A DNA stretch of 64,000 nucleotides from Planctomycetota bacterium (GTDB taxonomy: Bacteria; Planctomycetota; MHYJ01; WSZJ01; JACPWG01). Of the stretch, positions 18,286 through 27,361 are shown in pieces (the stretch's first letter is position 1; each line of letters begins with the position of its first letter). Location: positions 1 to 64,000 of the forward strand of contig JACPWG010000110.1 of the NCBI GenBank assembly GCA_016197205.1. The letters are read 5' to 3'. The position numbers and the translations under genes are program-made. Below the pieces are notes generated by a model. The model searched no databases. It worked only from the letters and a program-made list of their open reading frames with translations, and was not told the DNA's origin.

Positions 18286-18306
18286 GGCACGGCAACGCCG
18301 TGCCCC
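18286..18306. repeat. GGGCACGGC palindrome, copy
   Basis: Imperfect palindrome gggcacggcaacgccgtgccc followed by cta, related by inversion to 18532-18552 (preceded by tag) and to 16116-16136. The three copies share the outer GTAGGGGCACGG edge. Confidence 0.65.
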
Positions 18307-18360
18307 TACGTCTTGCGGCGGCTCGCCGTCTCCGCCTCGGACTCCGCCGCTGGGCGCTTA

Positions 18361-18483
18361 GCGCCCGCGCAAGAATCACTTCGCATTTTCGTGAATCGAC
18401 CGATGCCTGGGGGCGCGGGCCAGAGGGCCGCGCCCCCAGGAGCCTCGAGGTCCGAATCCGCGCGGCTATTTTTGCGCGAGCGC
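18361..18483 (+). mobile_element. MITE-like repeat, copy A (shortened)
   Basis: Begins GCGCCCGCGCAAGAAT and ends TTTTTGCGCGAGCGC, with the same internal order as the 145-base copies (tcgaccgatgcctgggggcg, then ccccaggagcctcgaggtcc) but missing about 22 bases in the central GC-rich palindrome. The 3-base flanks differ (TTA and CTG), so the target duplication is not preserved. This is probably an older copy. Confidence 0.75.
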
Positions 18484-18928
18484 CTGCCGCTCACCTCGTA
18501 GCTCCGGGTCGCCGTCGACGCTCGCGGTAGGGGCACGGCGTTGCCGTGCCCGCGAAGCGGCGACCGGCCCCCGTCCTCCCCCGATCGGGACCGGCGGTTC
18601 CTCGCCCGCGCCCCCCAAATCGAGCATCGCCACGCCCACCGCATTGCGGCCGGTCTCTGGCACGCGCGTCCCCACGTTGACTTTCCGGTCCCTGCGTGTT
18701 CTACTGCTTGCGCAATTGCGCGGACGCGCTGTCCCGTAGGGCCGGGCCTTCGTCGTAAATGGCCGCCATTGCGCCGGGGTCCTCCCTCGCTCACGATGGA
18801 GGCCGTTACGCGGCGCGCGCGCAGTACGCCCAAAAGGGGCGGCCCCGGTTGCCGCAGTCAAGTCGTGCCGGCGCCGGGAATCGGGGAGTCGCGAATCATC
18901 CGGTGAATTCCAGGGCAAGGAGGCGCGC

Positions 18929-19603
18929 ATGGCCAATTCCGGAGAGTGGTGTTTTGCCTGGATGCACGAGGGCGTGTCGGCCGGCGGCCGGGATCGTGCG
19001 GCACTGCTCAAGGCCTCCATGTGGAGCCCGGGCGATATCCTCACGGTGTCCTTTCTCGATGGAGACCCCGCGCTCCAAGAGCGCGTGAGGGCGGTCGCAC
19101 GGACGTGGACCGCCCCCGAGCTCGCCCGCCTCACGCTGGACTTCCGGAAGGACACGAACACGGCGATCCGAATCTCCTTCTTGCGTGCGGGCTCTTGGTC
19201 GGTCCTCGGGACTTCCTGCCGGAGTGTCCCCCGGGAGACACCGACGATGAACTTCGGTTGGCTCTCGCCGTCGAGCGCCGACGACGTGGTCGAGCGCGTC
19301 GTCCTGCACGAGTTCGGACACGCTCTCGGCCTGATCCACGAGCACCAGAACCCCGCGGGCGGCATCCTGTGGAACAAGGAGGAAGTCTACAAGGACCTGT
19401 CGGCCCAGTGGTCGAAGGAGAAGATCGATCAAAACCTGTTCGAACCCTACGCCCAGGCCGAGACGAACTACACCCAAACCGATCCGCTCTCCATCATGAT
19501 GTATCCGATCAAGGCCTCGTGGACGCTGAACGGGTTTTCCGTCGGTCTCAACAGCCGCCTATCGCCGACCGACCGTCGCTTTGTCCACGAGCAGTACGCG
19601 TAG
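18929..19603 (+). CDS. Zinc metalloprotease (metzincin, M12/M10-like)
   Basis: A 224-residue metzincin. The zinc motif HEFGHALGLIHEH gives ligands His127, His131, His137 and catalytic Glu128; the Met-turn is SIMMYP near residue 190. The N-terminal part (SGEWCFAWMHEG and VSFLDGDP) resembles the pro-less catalytic fold of astacin/matrixin enzymes. There is no signal peptide, so unlike most metzincins it would act in the cytoplasm. AAGGAGG at 18915-18921 marks the ATG. It heads a four-gene + strand group, 15 bases before the caspase-like gene. Confidence 0.85.
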   Translation: MANSGEWCFAWMHEGVSAGGRDRAALLKASMWSPGDILTVSFLDGDPALQERVRAVARTWTAPELARLTLDFRKDTNTAIRISFLRAGSWSVLGTSCRSVPRETPTMNFGWLSPSSADDVVERVVLHEFGHALGLIHEHQNPAGGILWNKEEVYKDLSAQWSKEKIDQNLFEPYAQAETNYTQTDPLSIMMYPIKASWTLNGFSVGLNSRLSPTDRRFVHEQYA

Positions 19604-19618
19604 GCAGGTGGGCTCGCG

Positions 19619-20689
19619 ATGGCCAAGACCGATTGGGCGATCGTGATGGGTGTGTCCAAGTACCCAGCGTTGGGGGACCTGGACGGCGCGGAGCGTGACG
19701 CGAGCGAATTCCGCGACTGGCTGTTGACCGCCGCCGGAGTGCCGAAGTCGCACGTCAGCCCGATTGTGACCTCCGATTTCCATCCTCCGGTCCCGGAGAG
19801 CGAGTTCGAGGCCAAACCCACGCCGGAGCACGCGGAGAAGGCCTTCGATCGGTTGTGGAAGCTCGCGAAGACCAGCGCCGCCAGGGGGGACGGGCTCCGA
19901 CTCGGGCGCAGGCTCTACGTTTACCTTGCCGGTCATGGGTTCGAGCCGAAGGACGATGGGCCGGTCCTCCTCACGGCAAACGCCTCTCGCGAACAGCCCG
20001 GGTACCATGTGGCTGGAAAGCTGTATGCGGAGCACTTCCTCCGGTCGGGGTGCTTCGAAGAGGTGCTGCTCTTCATGGACACCTGCCGGGAGCGGTGCGA
20101 CCAGGCGCCGCTCCGGCGCCCGCCTTTCGCCCCCAGCGTGAATCCGCAAGCCGTCACCGACGGCCGCTTCTTCCACGGGTTCGCGACGAGGTGGTCACTC
20201 CGAACTCGGGAGAAGCCCCTCCCTCCGGACGGCCTGCCGGGCGGGATTTTCACGCGGACCCTCCTGACGGGACTCAAGGGCGCCGCCCGAAAGCCGGGCA
20301 GCGAACATCAGGTGACCGCGCACTCGCTGAAGAACTACCTGATCAACCGGATGCGCGATTTGCTCACCCCCGAAGAGCGAAAAGACCCCGATGTCCAGGA
20401 GTGGCCGGAAGTTCACATCGCCCCCGACGCCGAGGATCGTGACTTCGTGCTCGTGGAGGTCGAGCCGGTCTTGTTCCCGGTCATCGTGCATTTCGCCCCG
20501 GGGGACAAGGGAAAGAGAGTTGAGGTGCAACGTGGGGGCGACTTCAAGGTCGTCGAGCGCACGCGCGTGCGGGCTCTCGAGTGGCGGATCGACCTTGCAC
20601 CCGACACGTACCAGCTCGTGATCCCGGACCCATTGCGGATGGTCCTCCTGAAGGTGAGCGGTTTGGAAGAGCATCATGTCTACCCGTAA
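19619..20689 (+). CDS. Caspase-like (peptidase C14) protein
   Basis: A 356-residue protease of the caspase/metacaspase superfamily. It starts DWAIVMGVSKYP and has the catalytic dyad His106 (YLAGHGF) and Cys156 (LFMDTCRE), followed by a GIFTRTLLTGL helix typical of the p20/p10 fold. Residues 250-356 form a C-terminal region rich in strands. No signal peptide is seen. It overlaps the next gene by 14 bases and follows the metalloprotease closely. Caspase-like proteins of this kind act in bacterial defence or death systems when switched on by a partner NTPase. Confidence 0.87.
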   Translation: MAKTDWAIVMGVSKYPALGDLDGAERDASEFRDWLLTAAGVPKSHVSPIVTSDFHPPVPESEFEAKPTPEHAEKAFDRLWKLAKTSAARGDGLRLGRRLYVYLAGHGFEPKDDGPVLLTANASREQPGYHVAGKLYAEHFLRSGCFEEVLLFMDTCRERCDQAPLRRPPFAPSVNPQAVTDGRFFHGFATRWSLRTREKPLPPDGLPGGIFTRTLLTGLKGAARKPGSEHQVTAHSLKNYLINRMRDLLTPEERKDPDVQEWPEVHIAPDAEDRDFVLVEVEPVLFPVIVHFAPGDKGKRVEVQRGGDFKVVERTRVRALEWRIDLAPDTYQLVIPDPLRMVLLKVSGLEEHHVYP

Positions 20690-22340
20690 GAGTCGCAAGC
20701 CCGGCCCGAGCGCCGGCCCACCGGATCGGATCCGACTCGTGGTCGAGTGTGAGGATCGAGCGGCCGAGGTTTTTATTGTCAACAGCGGCCTCGTCCTTGT
20801 CGAGCGCGGCACGGGGAGGGCGGAGACAAGCGTTCTCCCCGGGCTCTACGCGGTGAGGGTAAAGACGGGCACGGTCTCTCGCGAGCACTACGTGGCCCTG
20901 AAGCCCGGCGAGGAATCGATCGTGGGCGAATCCGGAAGCGTCCGCGCCGAACGGTTCGAGGGGGGCGTGAAGCTCACCTATGAGCGCATGACCATCGTGT
21001 CCGCGGCCCCGCTGGAGGCGACCGACGGATGGGATGCGTCCCAGGCGGAGGCCGCGAGGCGGGAGAGCCGGAGCATCCATGTGCGGCGGGGAAAGGGCGC
21101 GGGAGTCTTTGTTTTCATCCGCCATCGGGCGGTCCCGCACGCGGGGACAGGAGCGGAGGCCGGGCTCCTGCCTCGGCTGAGGGCGGTCCTGTACGATTCC
21201 GATGGGAAGGAAATCGCGGACACGCGGCGGGACGGGGCGACCGACGCGGGACCGGGAGAGCCGCGGACCGCCTGTTCCTGGTCGGCCTGTTCGACCATTG
21301 TGGATCCGGGGTGGTACCGGCTGGTTCTTCGACAAGGATCGGAGGCAGGCCTAAATCGCACCGTCGTCGCCTGTGCCGGCTGGCAAACCCAGGTCTTCCT
21401 GCGGGAGCCCGGACTGCCTGTCCCGGGCGAGGCTGGAGACACCGGTCGCGGCACGGAGTCCACCGTCCTCATGGCGCCGCAAGCACAGGGGTTCGACCCG
21501 GGCAGCAAGGATCTTCGTCTATCCGAGATGGCGCGGCTTGCACTTGCCCATCGGCGGGGCCGGGTCGCGGGCCGGCTCCTCGAAGAGCTGGTCAGGTCCA
21601 AGTTCAGGGATCCGATGTTGGGCGTCCTTGCAGGGCATTTGCTCTTGTTGGGAGGTGGCGCCGACCTGGCGCTTCTCAAGGAGATCGTGCTGAACCTGCG
21701 CCGCCTGGTCGGGTGGCACCCCGATGTCGAGGCACTCGCGCTGCGAACAGCTCCGGCTGCGGGTCTGGCTGCGGCCTCGCCGTTCTTGCTGCCCCCGATG
21801 CTGCTCCGAAGCTGGCTTGCGGTGCTCGGAGCCGCGGCTGGGCGCCCCGAGCTCGTGCCGTCCGGATCCTACTCGGATCTGGTCTCGGACAGGCTCTTTG
21901 GCGACGGCCTGTGGTTGGAATGGTGGCCTCTGACCGGTATCGAAGGCGCGGGCTCGGCCCCGACCCGGGCGGCTGGGTTAACTGCTGCGGACCTCCGCTG
22001 GACGGGCGGGCCGCGTTTCCACCCCAGCGAGAGAAGCGTTTTTCAAATCGGGGCACTCAACCCCACGGAGGCGGCCTTGCTCGACCAACTCCGCGCCCTG
22101 CGGTCGGCCGCAGGCAAGACGGGGCGTGGCGCCACCGCCAAGGAGTACACGGCGCGGGGCGGGAGGGGGAGCGGAGTCCGCGGCCACCCGGCGATCGCTG
22201 GGGACATGCTTGCCGGTCCGCTCGACTCAGGGGATACCGGACCCCGGCTTCGTGAAGCCCTTGCGCGTTCGTTGGGCGTGCCTCCCGCCTCGGTCGACCG
22301 ACTCCTCGCCGGCCTCCGTCGGAAGCTGGGGACCAGTTGA
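20676..22340 (+). CDS. Unknown protein of the caspase/STAND operon
   Basis: 554 residues, family not recognised. Residues 15-210 are strand-rich and look like two beta-sandwich units (RIRLVVECEDRAAEVFIVN, then HVRRGKGAGVFVFIRHRA). Residues 270-420 are helical and include a hydrophobic LAGHLLLLGGGADLALL stretch too interrupted to be a clear membrane segment. The C-terminus (VPPASVDRLLAGLRRKLG) is helical. The start overlaps the caspase-like gene by 14 bases, so it is translated with it. It could be the substrate, adaptor or inhibitor of the proteases; nothing in the sequence decides this. Confidence 0.75.
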   Translation: MSTRKSRKPGPSAGPPDRIRLVVECEDRAAEVFIVNSGLVLVERGTGRAETSVLPGLYAVRVKTGTVSREHYVALKPGEESIVGESGSVRAERFEGGVKLTYERMTIVSAAPLEATDGWDASQAEAARRESRSIHVRRGKGAGVFVFIRHRAVPHAGTGAEAGLLPRLRAVLYDSDGKEIADTRRDGATDAGPGEPRTACSWSACSTIVDPGWYRLVLRQGSEAGLNRTVVACAGWQTQVFLREPGLPVPGEAGDTGRGTESTVLMAPQAQGFDPGSKDLRLSEMARLALAHRRGRVAGRLLEELVRSKFRDPMLGVLAGHLLLLGGGADLALLKEIVLNLRRLVGWHPDVEALALRTAPAAGLAAASPFLLPPMLLRSWLAVLGAAAGRPELVPSGSYSDLVSDRLFGDGLWLEWWPLTGIEGAGSAPTRAAGLTAADLRWTGGPRFHPSERSVFQIGALNPTEAALLDQLRALRSAAGKTGRGATAKEYTARGGRGSGVRGHPAIAGDMLAGPLDSGDTGPRLREALARSLGVPPASVDRLLAGLRRKLGTS

Positions 22341-22354
22341 CGAGGTCCAGACTT

Positions 22355-22389
22355 GATGCCTGGGGGCGCGGGTCTCCGGCCCGCGCGGA
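22355..22389. repeat. Core fragment of the MITE-like repeat
   Basis: The bases gatgcctgggggcgcggg and the following ctccggcccgcgc match the central part of the 145-base element; neither terminal repeat is present. It lies in the leader of the STAND gene, where an in-frame ATG inside the repeat (22353-22358) would give a spurious N-terminal extension. Confidence 0.6.
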
Positions 22390-22472
22390 CGGCCGCTTCG
22401 GCCCCGACTTGCCGAGATTCGGTTGACGACTGTATCCGAAGTTCGTCAACGGCCCCCTGGGGGATACCCCGG

Positions 22473-25400
22473 ATGCCTAAACAACCTCGCAAGACCGCTC
22501 CACCGGCCCCCCTCCGCGCGACCATTCTGGTCGGCCATTTCCTGGAAGAGCCGCTTCCCGAGGCGGTCGAGATGTCGACTCGTGCCGTCCACGATTTCCA
22601 GACCTCCGCTTTGAACATCGAGCTCCGCGTGGACGCAGCCTCAGAGGAGGGGATCCGCCGAGCTGCGGATGCGGTGTGCGATCTTCTCATCTATTACGGG
22701 CACGGGACGGAGGACGGTCGCCTCACGTTCGGGGGCCGGCCGACGGCCTTCGCGGACCTGCCGCACGTTCGCGGGTTCTGGGGGAAGCTCCACGCGTGCT
22801 TGATCTTCGCCTGCTACGGTGATCGGTTTGCCCGCCGCCTCCCGTGCCCCTGGCTTGCCTTTTCGACGCCGATCCTGAAGTTGGCGCCCAAGGGCTATCT
22901 TCACGAGCTGATCCTCGCTCTTCAGTCGCTGGGCCTACGCGACGCTGCGGAGAAGGCGCGGCGGCGATGCGAGGCCGAGATGACGTCGAACTTCGCCGAC
23001 GTGATGCAGCTCGGGCCGCGACCCTTGCCGGACCTGAAGGTCCTTGCCGGGACGCCGTCGCTCCGGCGGCTCTCGCCGGGCCTCGGTGACCGCACACGAG
23101 TGGAGTTCGAAAGCATCGGCGAGGGCGACCAGAGTTACCCGGACCATGACCCTTTTGTCGGACGCGTCGACGACTTGCGGAGCCTTCTGCGACTCCCCTC
23201 TCCATCCGGCGATGGGGAGCTGCAGCGCATCGTGTGGGTCCACGGCGACGCCGGCATGGGAAAGTCCGCGCTGCTCCGGCAACTCGCGATGCACGTCCGA
23301 GACCTGGCGTTCCACGAGGTCGAAGAACCCGTGTATTTGGCGCACATGCACTGCTACAAATTCACGAAGCCCGAGGAAGTCGAGAAGCGTCTTTGCGAGG
23401 TGGCGGCAGACCTGAATGGACTGCCGGCCCCGTCACCGACATCGATCGATGCCCTCTTTCGCGCGCTCTCCCAAAGACCGGGGGTGCAGGTCTGGATCCT
23501 CGACGACCTCACCTACCTGGACATCCTCCCCGATTCGCAGGACCGTGGTTCACGCATGCTGGAGACGATTCGCCTTGCCGCGAAGGCCCGAGCCGTTCCC
23601 TTGCAGCTCGTTGCAAGCGCGAGACGGCGCCCCACCACGATCTTGGAGCGGGTGCACGTGCCCGCCCTCGGGGATCAGGAGGCGATCGACCTGGCCATGA
23701 GAATGACGGCCGCAGCGGGGGCGTGCCCGCCGTCGGACGGGGCGCCGATCGCCCTGGGCGCGCAACGTCTGCTGGCGCATGCTCGCGGCTGTACCGTGCT
23801 CTACAAGCGCTCGCTGCGGCTTGCCCTCGACTTCAACCAGTCCTTCCTCGACTACGCCGCGGACATCGAAAAGGAGGGCAGTCTCGCCCACCTCGACGAG
23901 TCCGAGTTCAACCGGCGGATGGTGCGCCGGCAGGTCGACCAGCTTCACGTCATGGAGGCCGAGCACGGCTTCGCCTACGCTGCGTTCCTCGGAGTGCTGT
24001 CGGCGCTCATCACGAAGGCCTCATACTTTTCGAAGGAGGAGCTGGACAAGTGGTTCCGCGGGCGGTTCGTGGTGGGAGGCAAGCGCCGCCGCGAGCCCAT
24101 CTTGTACGAACGGGGCCTCACATATTTGGTCCGGCTCGGCTTCCTGGCTGTAGAGAGACGCGACGGTGAGGTTGTCTTCACGCTGCCGCCGAACCAGCGT
24201 TCCTGGATGAAGGATCTCGCGGACGCGGCGACTCGCGTGCCGAAGAGCGTGCCACTTCGAGGCGTTCGCGAGCGGCTCTCCTTGGCCCTGGAGCGCGCTG
24301 GTCGCGGTGACCTGTCTGCCTTGACGGACTTCCTGGCCATGCGTAGCGATTATCTTCCTCATGTCCGGGAGCCCGAAGCTGCGCAGGCCGTCATGTGTTC
24401 GTATGGGGTTGAGGCGGAATTGCTCGTTGAAGCCGATCCGAGCAATGCCGTCATCCTCCTGGAAAAGGCATGGCGTGTCTACGAGAAAGCTAGCCCAAGG
24501 TGGGAGGACACCGAGTTTGAAGCCGCGTCGGAGGCCGCGATATCCCTCATCAACAAGGGAGTCGCCCTCGGGAAGCTCAACCAACCCGCCGAAGCGGTGA
24601 AGGCCTACGACGAGGTGGTCAGCCGGTTCGGAGAGCGACCGGAGGCCGCCCTGGCGGAGCAGGTGGCCAACGCCCTCGTCAGGATGGGAGTCACCCTTGG
24701 GAACCTGAACCAACCCGTCGAAGAGGTGAAGGCCTACGACGAGGTCGTGCGCCGGTTCGGCGAGCGATCGGAGGCCGCCGTGGCGGAGCACGTGGCCGAG
24801 GCCCTTTTCAACAGGGGAGTCGTCCTCGGGAAGCTCAACCAACCCGGCGAAGAGGTGAAGGCCTACGACGAGGTGGTCAGCCGATTTGGAGAGCGACCGG
24901 AGGCCGCCCTGGCGGAGCAGGTGGCCATGGCCCTCGTCAACAAGGGAGTCGCCCTCAGGCAGTTCAACCAACCCGCCGAAGAGGTGAAGGCCTACGACGA
25001 GGTCGTTCGCCGGTTCAGCGAGCGATCGGAGGCCGCCCTGGCGGAGCACGTGGCCAGGGCACTTTTCAACAAGGGAGTCGTCCTCGGGCGGCTCAACCAA
25101 CCCGCCGAAGCGGTGAAGGCCTACGACGAGGTCGTTCGCCGGTTCGGAGAGCGACCGGAGGCCGCCCTGGCGGAGCAGGTGGCCGAGGCCCTCGTCAACA
25201 AGGGAAGCACCCTCGGGCAGCTCAACCAACCCGCCGAAGCGGTGAAGGACTTCGACGACGTCGTTCGCCGGTTCGGAGCGCGACCGGAGGCTGCCCTGGC
25301 GACGCAGGTGGCCATGGCCCTCGTCAACAAGGGAATCGCCCTCGGGGAGCTCAAGCAACCCGGCGAAGTGGTGAAGGCCTGCGACGAGGTCGTTCGCCGG

Positions 25401-26159
25401 TTCGAAGAGCGACCGGAGGCCGCCCTGGCGGAGCAGGTGGCCAAGGCCCTCGTCAACAAGGGATTCACCCTCGGGGAGCTCAAGCAACCCGTCGAAGAGG
25501 TGAAGGCCTACGACGAGGTCGTGCGCCGGTTCGGAGAGCGACCGGAGGCCGACGTGGCGGAGCAGGTGGCCGCTGCCCTTTTCAGCAAGGGAGTCGTCCT
25601 CGGGAAGCTCAACCAACCCGCCGAAGAGGTGAAGGCCTACGACGAGGTCGTTCGCCGGTTCGGCGAGCGATCGGAGGCCGCCCTCGCGGAGCCGGTGGCC
25701 AAGGCCCTCGTCAACAAGGGAATCACCCTCGGGGAGCTCAACCAACCCGGCGAAGGGGTGAAGGCCTACGACGAGGTCGTTCGCCGGTTCGGGGAGCGAC
25801 CGGAGGCCGACTTGGCAGAGCAAGTGGCCAAGGCCCTCGTAGAAATGAGTGCCGCGATGGCGCAGATGGGGCAGCTTGCAGCAGCGGTCGCGGCGGTGGA
25901 CAACCTCGTGGCTCGCTACGGGACACGCGCTGAAGATGCGCTGAAAAAGTGCGTCGCTTTGGCAACCCAACTGAAGTGCAAGATTCTCCGATTGCGCGCA
26001 ACGGCCGACGCCGCTGAAGGCTCACCGAAGGAGAGGAGGAAGGCGAGAAGGGAAGCTCCTGCGCGCCAATCTCGCGAGCCCGGTGCGAAGGGCAACCGCC
26101 CACAACGATCGCCCTCGACAGGTCGATCCCCACGACGCCGAGGGAAGCGCGCTCCCTGA
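22473..26159 (+). CDS. Cys/His protease-like domain - STAND NTPase - TPR repeat protein
   Basis: A 1228-residue protein. Residues 15-170 resemble a CHAT/caspase-fold domain with His77 (IYYGHG) and Cys114 (IFACYGD) as a candidate dyad. Residues 225-480 are a STAND-type NTPase: P-loop GDAGMGKS at 258-265 and Walker B WILDDL (Asp344). A winged-helix-like segment lies around 500-600. Residues 694-1123 are ten 43-residue helical repeats (consensus NQPAEEVKAYDEVVRRFGER) and one divergent repeat, then a basic tail. The architecture is that of a sensor/switch protein in which repeats detect a trigger, the NTPase oligomerises and the N-terminal protease is activated. ATG at 22473 has GGGGGA upstream; the open frame before it reads through a repeat. 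Confidence 0.82.
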   Translation: MPKQPRKTAPPAPLRATILVGHFLEEPLPEAVEMSTRAVHDFQTSALNIELRVDAASEEGIRRAADAVCDLLIYYGHGTEDGRLTFGGRPTAFADLPHVRGFWGKLHACLIFACYGDRFARRLPCPWLAFSTPILKLAPKGYLHELILALQSLGLRDAAEKARRRCEAEMTSNFADVMQLGPRPLPDLKVLAGTPSLRRLSPGLGDRTRVEFESIGEGDQSYPDHDPFVGRVDDLRSLLRLPSPSGDGELQRIVWVHGDAGMGKSALLRQLAMHVRDLAFHEVEEPVYLAHMHCYKFTKPEEVEKRLCEVAADLNGLPAPSPTSIDALFRALSQRPGVQVWILDDLTYLDILPDSQDRGSRMLETIRLAAKARAVPLQLVASARRRPTTILERVHVPALGDQEAIDLAMRMTAAAGACPPSDGAPIALGAQRLLAHARGCTVLYKRSLRLALDFNQSFLDYAADIEKEGSLAHLDESEFNRRMVRRQVDQLHVMEAEHGFAYAAFLGVLSALITKASYFSKEELDKWFRGRFVVGGKRRREPILYERGLTYLVRLGFLAVERRDGEVVFTLPPNQRSWMKDLADAATRVPKSVPLRGVRERLSLALERAGRGDLSALTDFLAMRSDYLPHVREPEAAQAVMCSYGVEAELLVEADPSNAVILLEKAWRVYEKASPRWEDTEFEAASEAAISLINKGVALGKLNQPAEAVKAYDEVVSRFGERPEAALAEQVANALVRMGVTLGNLNQPVEEVKAYDEVVRRFGERSEAAVAEHVAEALFNRGVVLGKLNQPGEEVKAYDEVVSRFGERPEAALAEQVAMALVNKGVALRQFNQPAEEVKAYDEVVRRFSERSEAALAEHVARALFNKGVVLGRLNQPAEAVKAYDEVVRRFGERPEAALAEQVAEALVNKGSTLGQLNQPAEAVKDFDDVVRRFGARPEAALATQVAMALVNKGIALGELKQPGEVVKACDEVVRRFEERPEAALAEQVAKALVNKGFTLGELKQPVEEVKAYDEVVRRFGERPEADVAEQVAAALFSKGVVLGKLNQPAEEVKAYDEVVRRFGERSEAALAEPVAKALVNKGITLGELNQPGEGVKAYDEVVRRFGERPEADLAEQVAKALVEMSAAMAQMGQLAAAVAAVDNLVARYGTRAEDALKKCVALATQLKCKILRLRATADAAEGSPKERRKARREAPARQSREPGAKGNRPQRSPSTGRSPRRRGKRAP
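24552..25841 (+). repeat. Ten tandem 129-bp coding repeats
   Basis: Ten in-frame copies of a 129-base unit encode the 43-residue TPR-like repeats. Units share long identical runs (for example ctcaaccaacccgccgaa and gtgaaggcctacgacgag) with changes clustered at a few codons. Conservation at the DNA level, including silent positions, points to recent duplication or ongoing gene conversion. Confidence 0.9.
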
Positions 26160-26376
26160 CCTGTTTCCCTGGAGCTGCGCCCGCACCCTACGGGCTCGGT
26201 GATTTCCACCCGGATTGTCCCGTCGGTGCAGGGCGGAAGACCTGCACCACAAGGGCTCGTGGCCGGAGGAAGGGAAACACCGGGAAGTTCGCCCCTTCCC
26301 GTGCTCGGGCACCGGATGCTCCTTTTCGCAAGGGGCGAATGCTCCATCCCTCCGCGGAAGAGCTGCCCGCTCCGGG

Positions 26377-27351
26377 TTACGGTCCGAGAATCTTCCACCG
26401 ATCCATCGGCGTGGTGTAGGCCATTCCTGCAAGTAGGGGGACCATCCCCCCTCCATCGGACCGAGTGGGTGACTGACGTGCCGCCTCCAGAGTGGCTAGA
26501 AGCGGCCCCTGAATCTTGTAATCGAACGACTCCAGCATGGCCCCGACCCGTCGCGACAGTACTGCCGAACCGATTGCGGCGAGATATTCCACGAGCCGCT
26601 TCTCGTCGAGGCGACCCAGCCCTTCCGACCAAGCCTCGAACACGGTCTCGGGTCCCCCGCACTGGAACGGGCGGGAAAGCGTGTCGAGGAGCGTCTGTTC
26701 GAGGGTCGTGATGCAGTACCGGGATCGTGCGCTCAAGTCCCGCGTCTGGATTCCCGGCATCCTGGAACTCAACCGCTTCGAGACGTAGTAGCAGGTCTCT
26801 TGGTACGAAAAGGCGGGTTTCCCCAGGGGGTTCGGCGGAGCGCGTGGCGCTCGCGTCGAGGGCGCGGGCTCCTCCGTTTCCACCCTGCGGATCGGCGACC
26901 GCTGCAGCTCAGCGACGTGGTGGTGGCTCGGGATCCGGCGGGTGAGTGCATGGAAGGAAACCGCGCTGAAAAAGCAGACGACGCCCGCGGGTCGGTAGGA
27001 GAGGAGGAGCTCGAACGGATGCACCTCGGCCTCGGCCGCGCCTGCGAGGTCGAGCACGAAGAACTCGTCCGTCCGAGTCGTGCCGTCGCTATGCTGGACT
27101 GCGACTGGAGACGCGAAGCCGACGCGAACAAGCCAGTCCAGGAGGTCCCGCTTCGGCATCAGCCCCGCTGCCACCGCGTCGGCAGGGCTCAACCTTGCGC
27201 GGATCTCTCCGAAGAGGCGAAACAAATTCGTTCGGGTCCAGCAGCGGACAGTGGGCCAGGCTGCGGTGGGCTTTGCGAGGGAAAGGGTGAGCTCGCGGAG
27301 GAACCGGTCGCGGCCAAGTTGGGCATTGTGTGGGTTGCTGGGGGTGCCCAT
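26377..27351 (-). CDS. AbiEi-like antitoxin/transcriptional regulator
   Basis: A 324-residue protein. The N-terminal 110 residues contain a winged-helix-like stretch (PADAVAAGLMPKRDLLDWLVRVGF). The middle (VVCFFSAVSFHALTRRIPS) and the C-terminal part (YCITTLEQTLLDTLSRPFQC, then LGRLDEKRLVEYLAAI) match the AbiEi antitoxin pattern. AbiEi proteins repress their own promoter and counter AbiEii nucleotidyltransferase toxins, but no AbiEii gene follows on this strand, so it is orphaned or works otherwise. AAGG lies seven bases before the ATG, and a large palindrome sits immediately upstream. Confidence 0.6.
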   Translation of the reverse strand: MGTPSNPHNAQLGRDRFLRELTLSLAKPTAAWPTVRCWTRTNLFRLFGEIRARLSPADAVAAGLMPKRDLLDWLVRVGFASPVAVQHSDGTTRTDEFFVLDLAGAAEAEVHPFELLLSYRPAGVVCFFSAVSFHALTRRIPSHHHVAELQRSPIRRVETEEPAPSTRAPRAPPNPLGKPAFSYQETCYYVSKRLSSRMPGIQTRDLSARSRYCITTLEQTLLDTLSRPFQCGGPETVFEAWSEGLGRLDEKRLVEYLAAIGSAVLSRRVGAMLESFDYKIQGPLLATLEAARQSPTRSDGGGMVPLLAGMAYTTPMDRWKILGP

Positions 27352-27361
27352 CGTTGCGACC

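Larger units (their letters stand above)
18105..18928. other. Repeat-rich intergenic region
   Basis: After the terminator this 820-base gap contains two copies of a GGGCACGGC-NNN-GCCGTGCCC palindrome (18286-18306 and 18532-18552) flanking a 123-base copy of the mobile repeat (18361-18483). The remaining open frames have no recognisable content. It separates the actin operon from the protease operon. Confidence 0.6.

Noticed and set aside
22353..22472. N-terminal extension of the STAND protein by 40 residues
   Set aside because: The extension is encoded by a fragment of the mobile repeat; ATG 22473 has its own ribosome site and starts the folded domain.
24552..25841. Regular repeats suggesting a CRISPR array
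   Set aside because: Units are 129 bases, contiguous and in frame inside a protein; there are no unique spacers.
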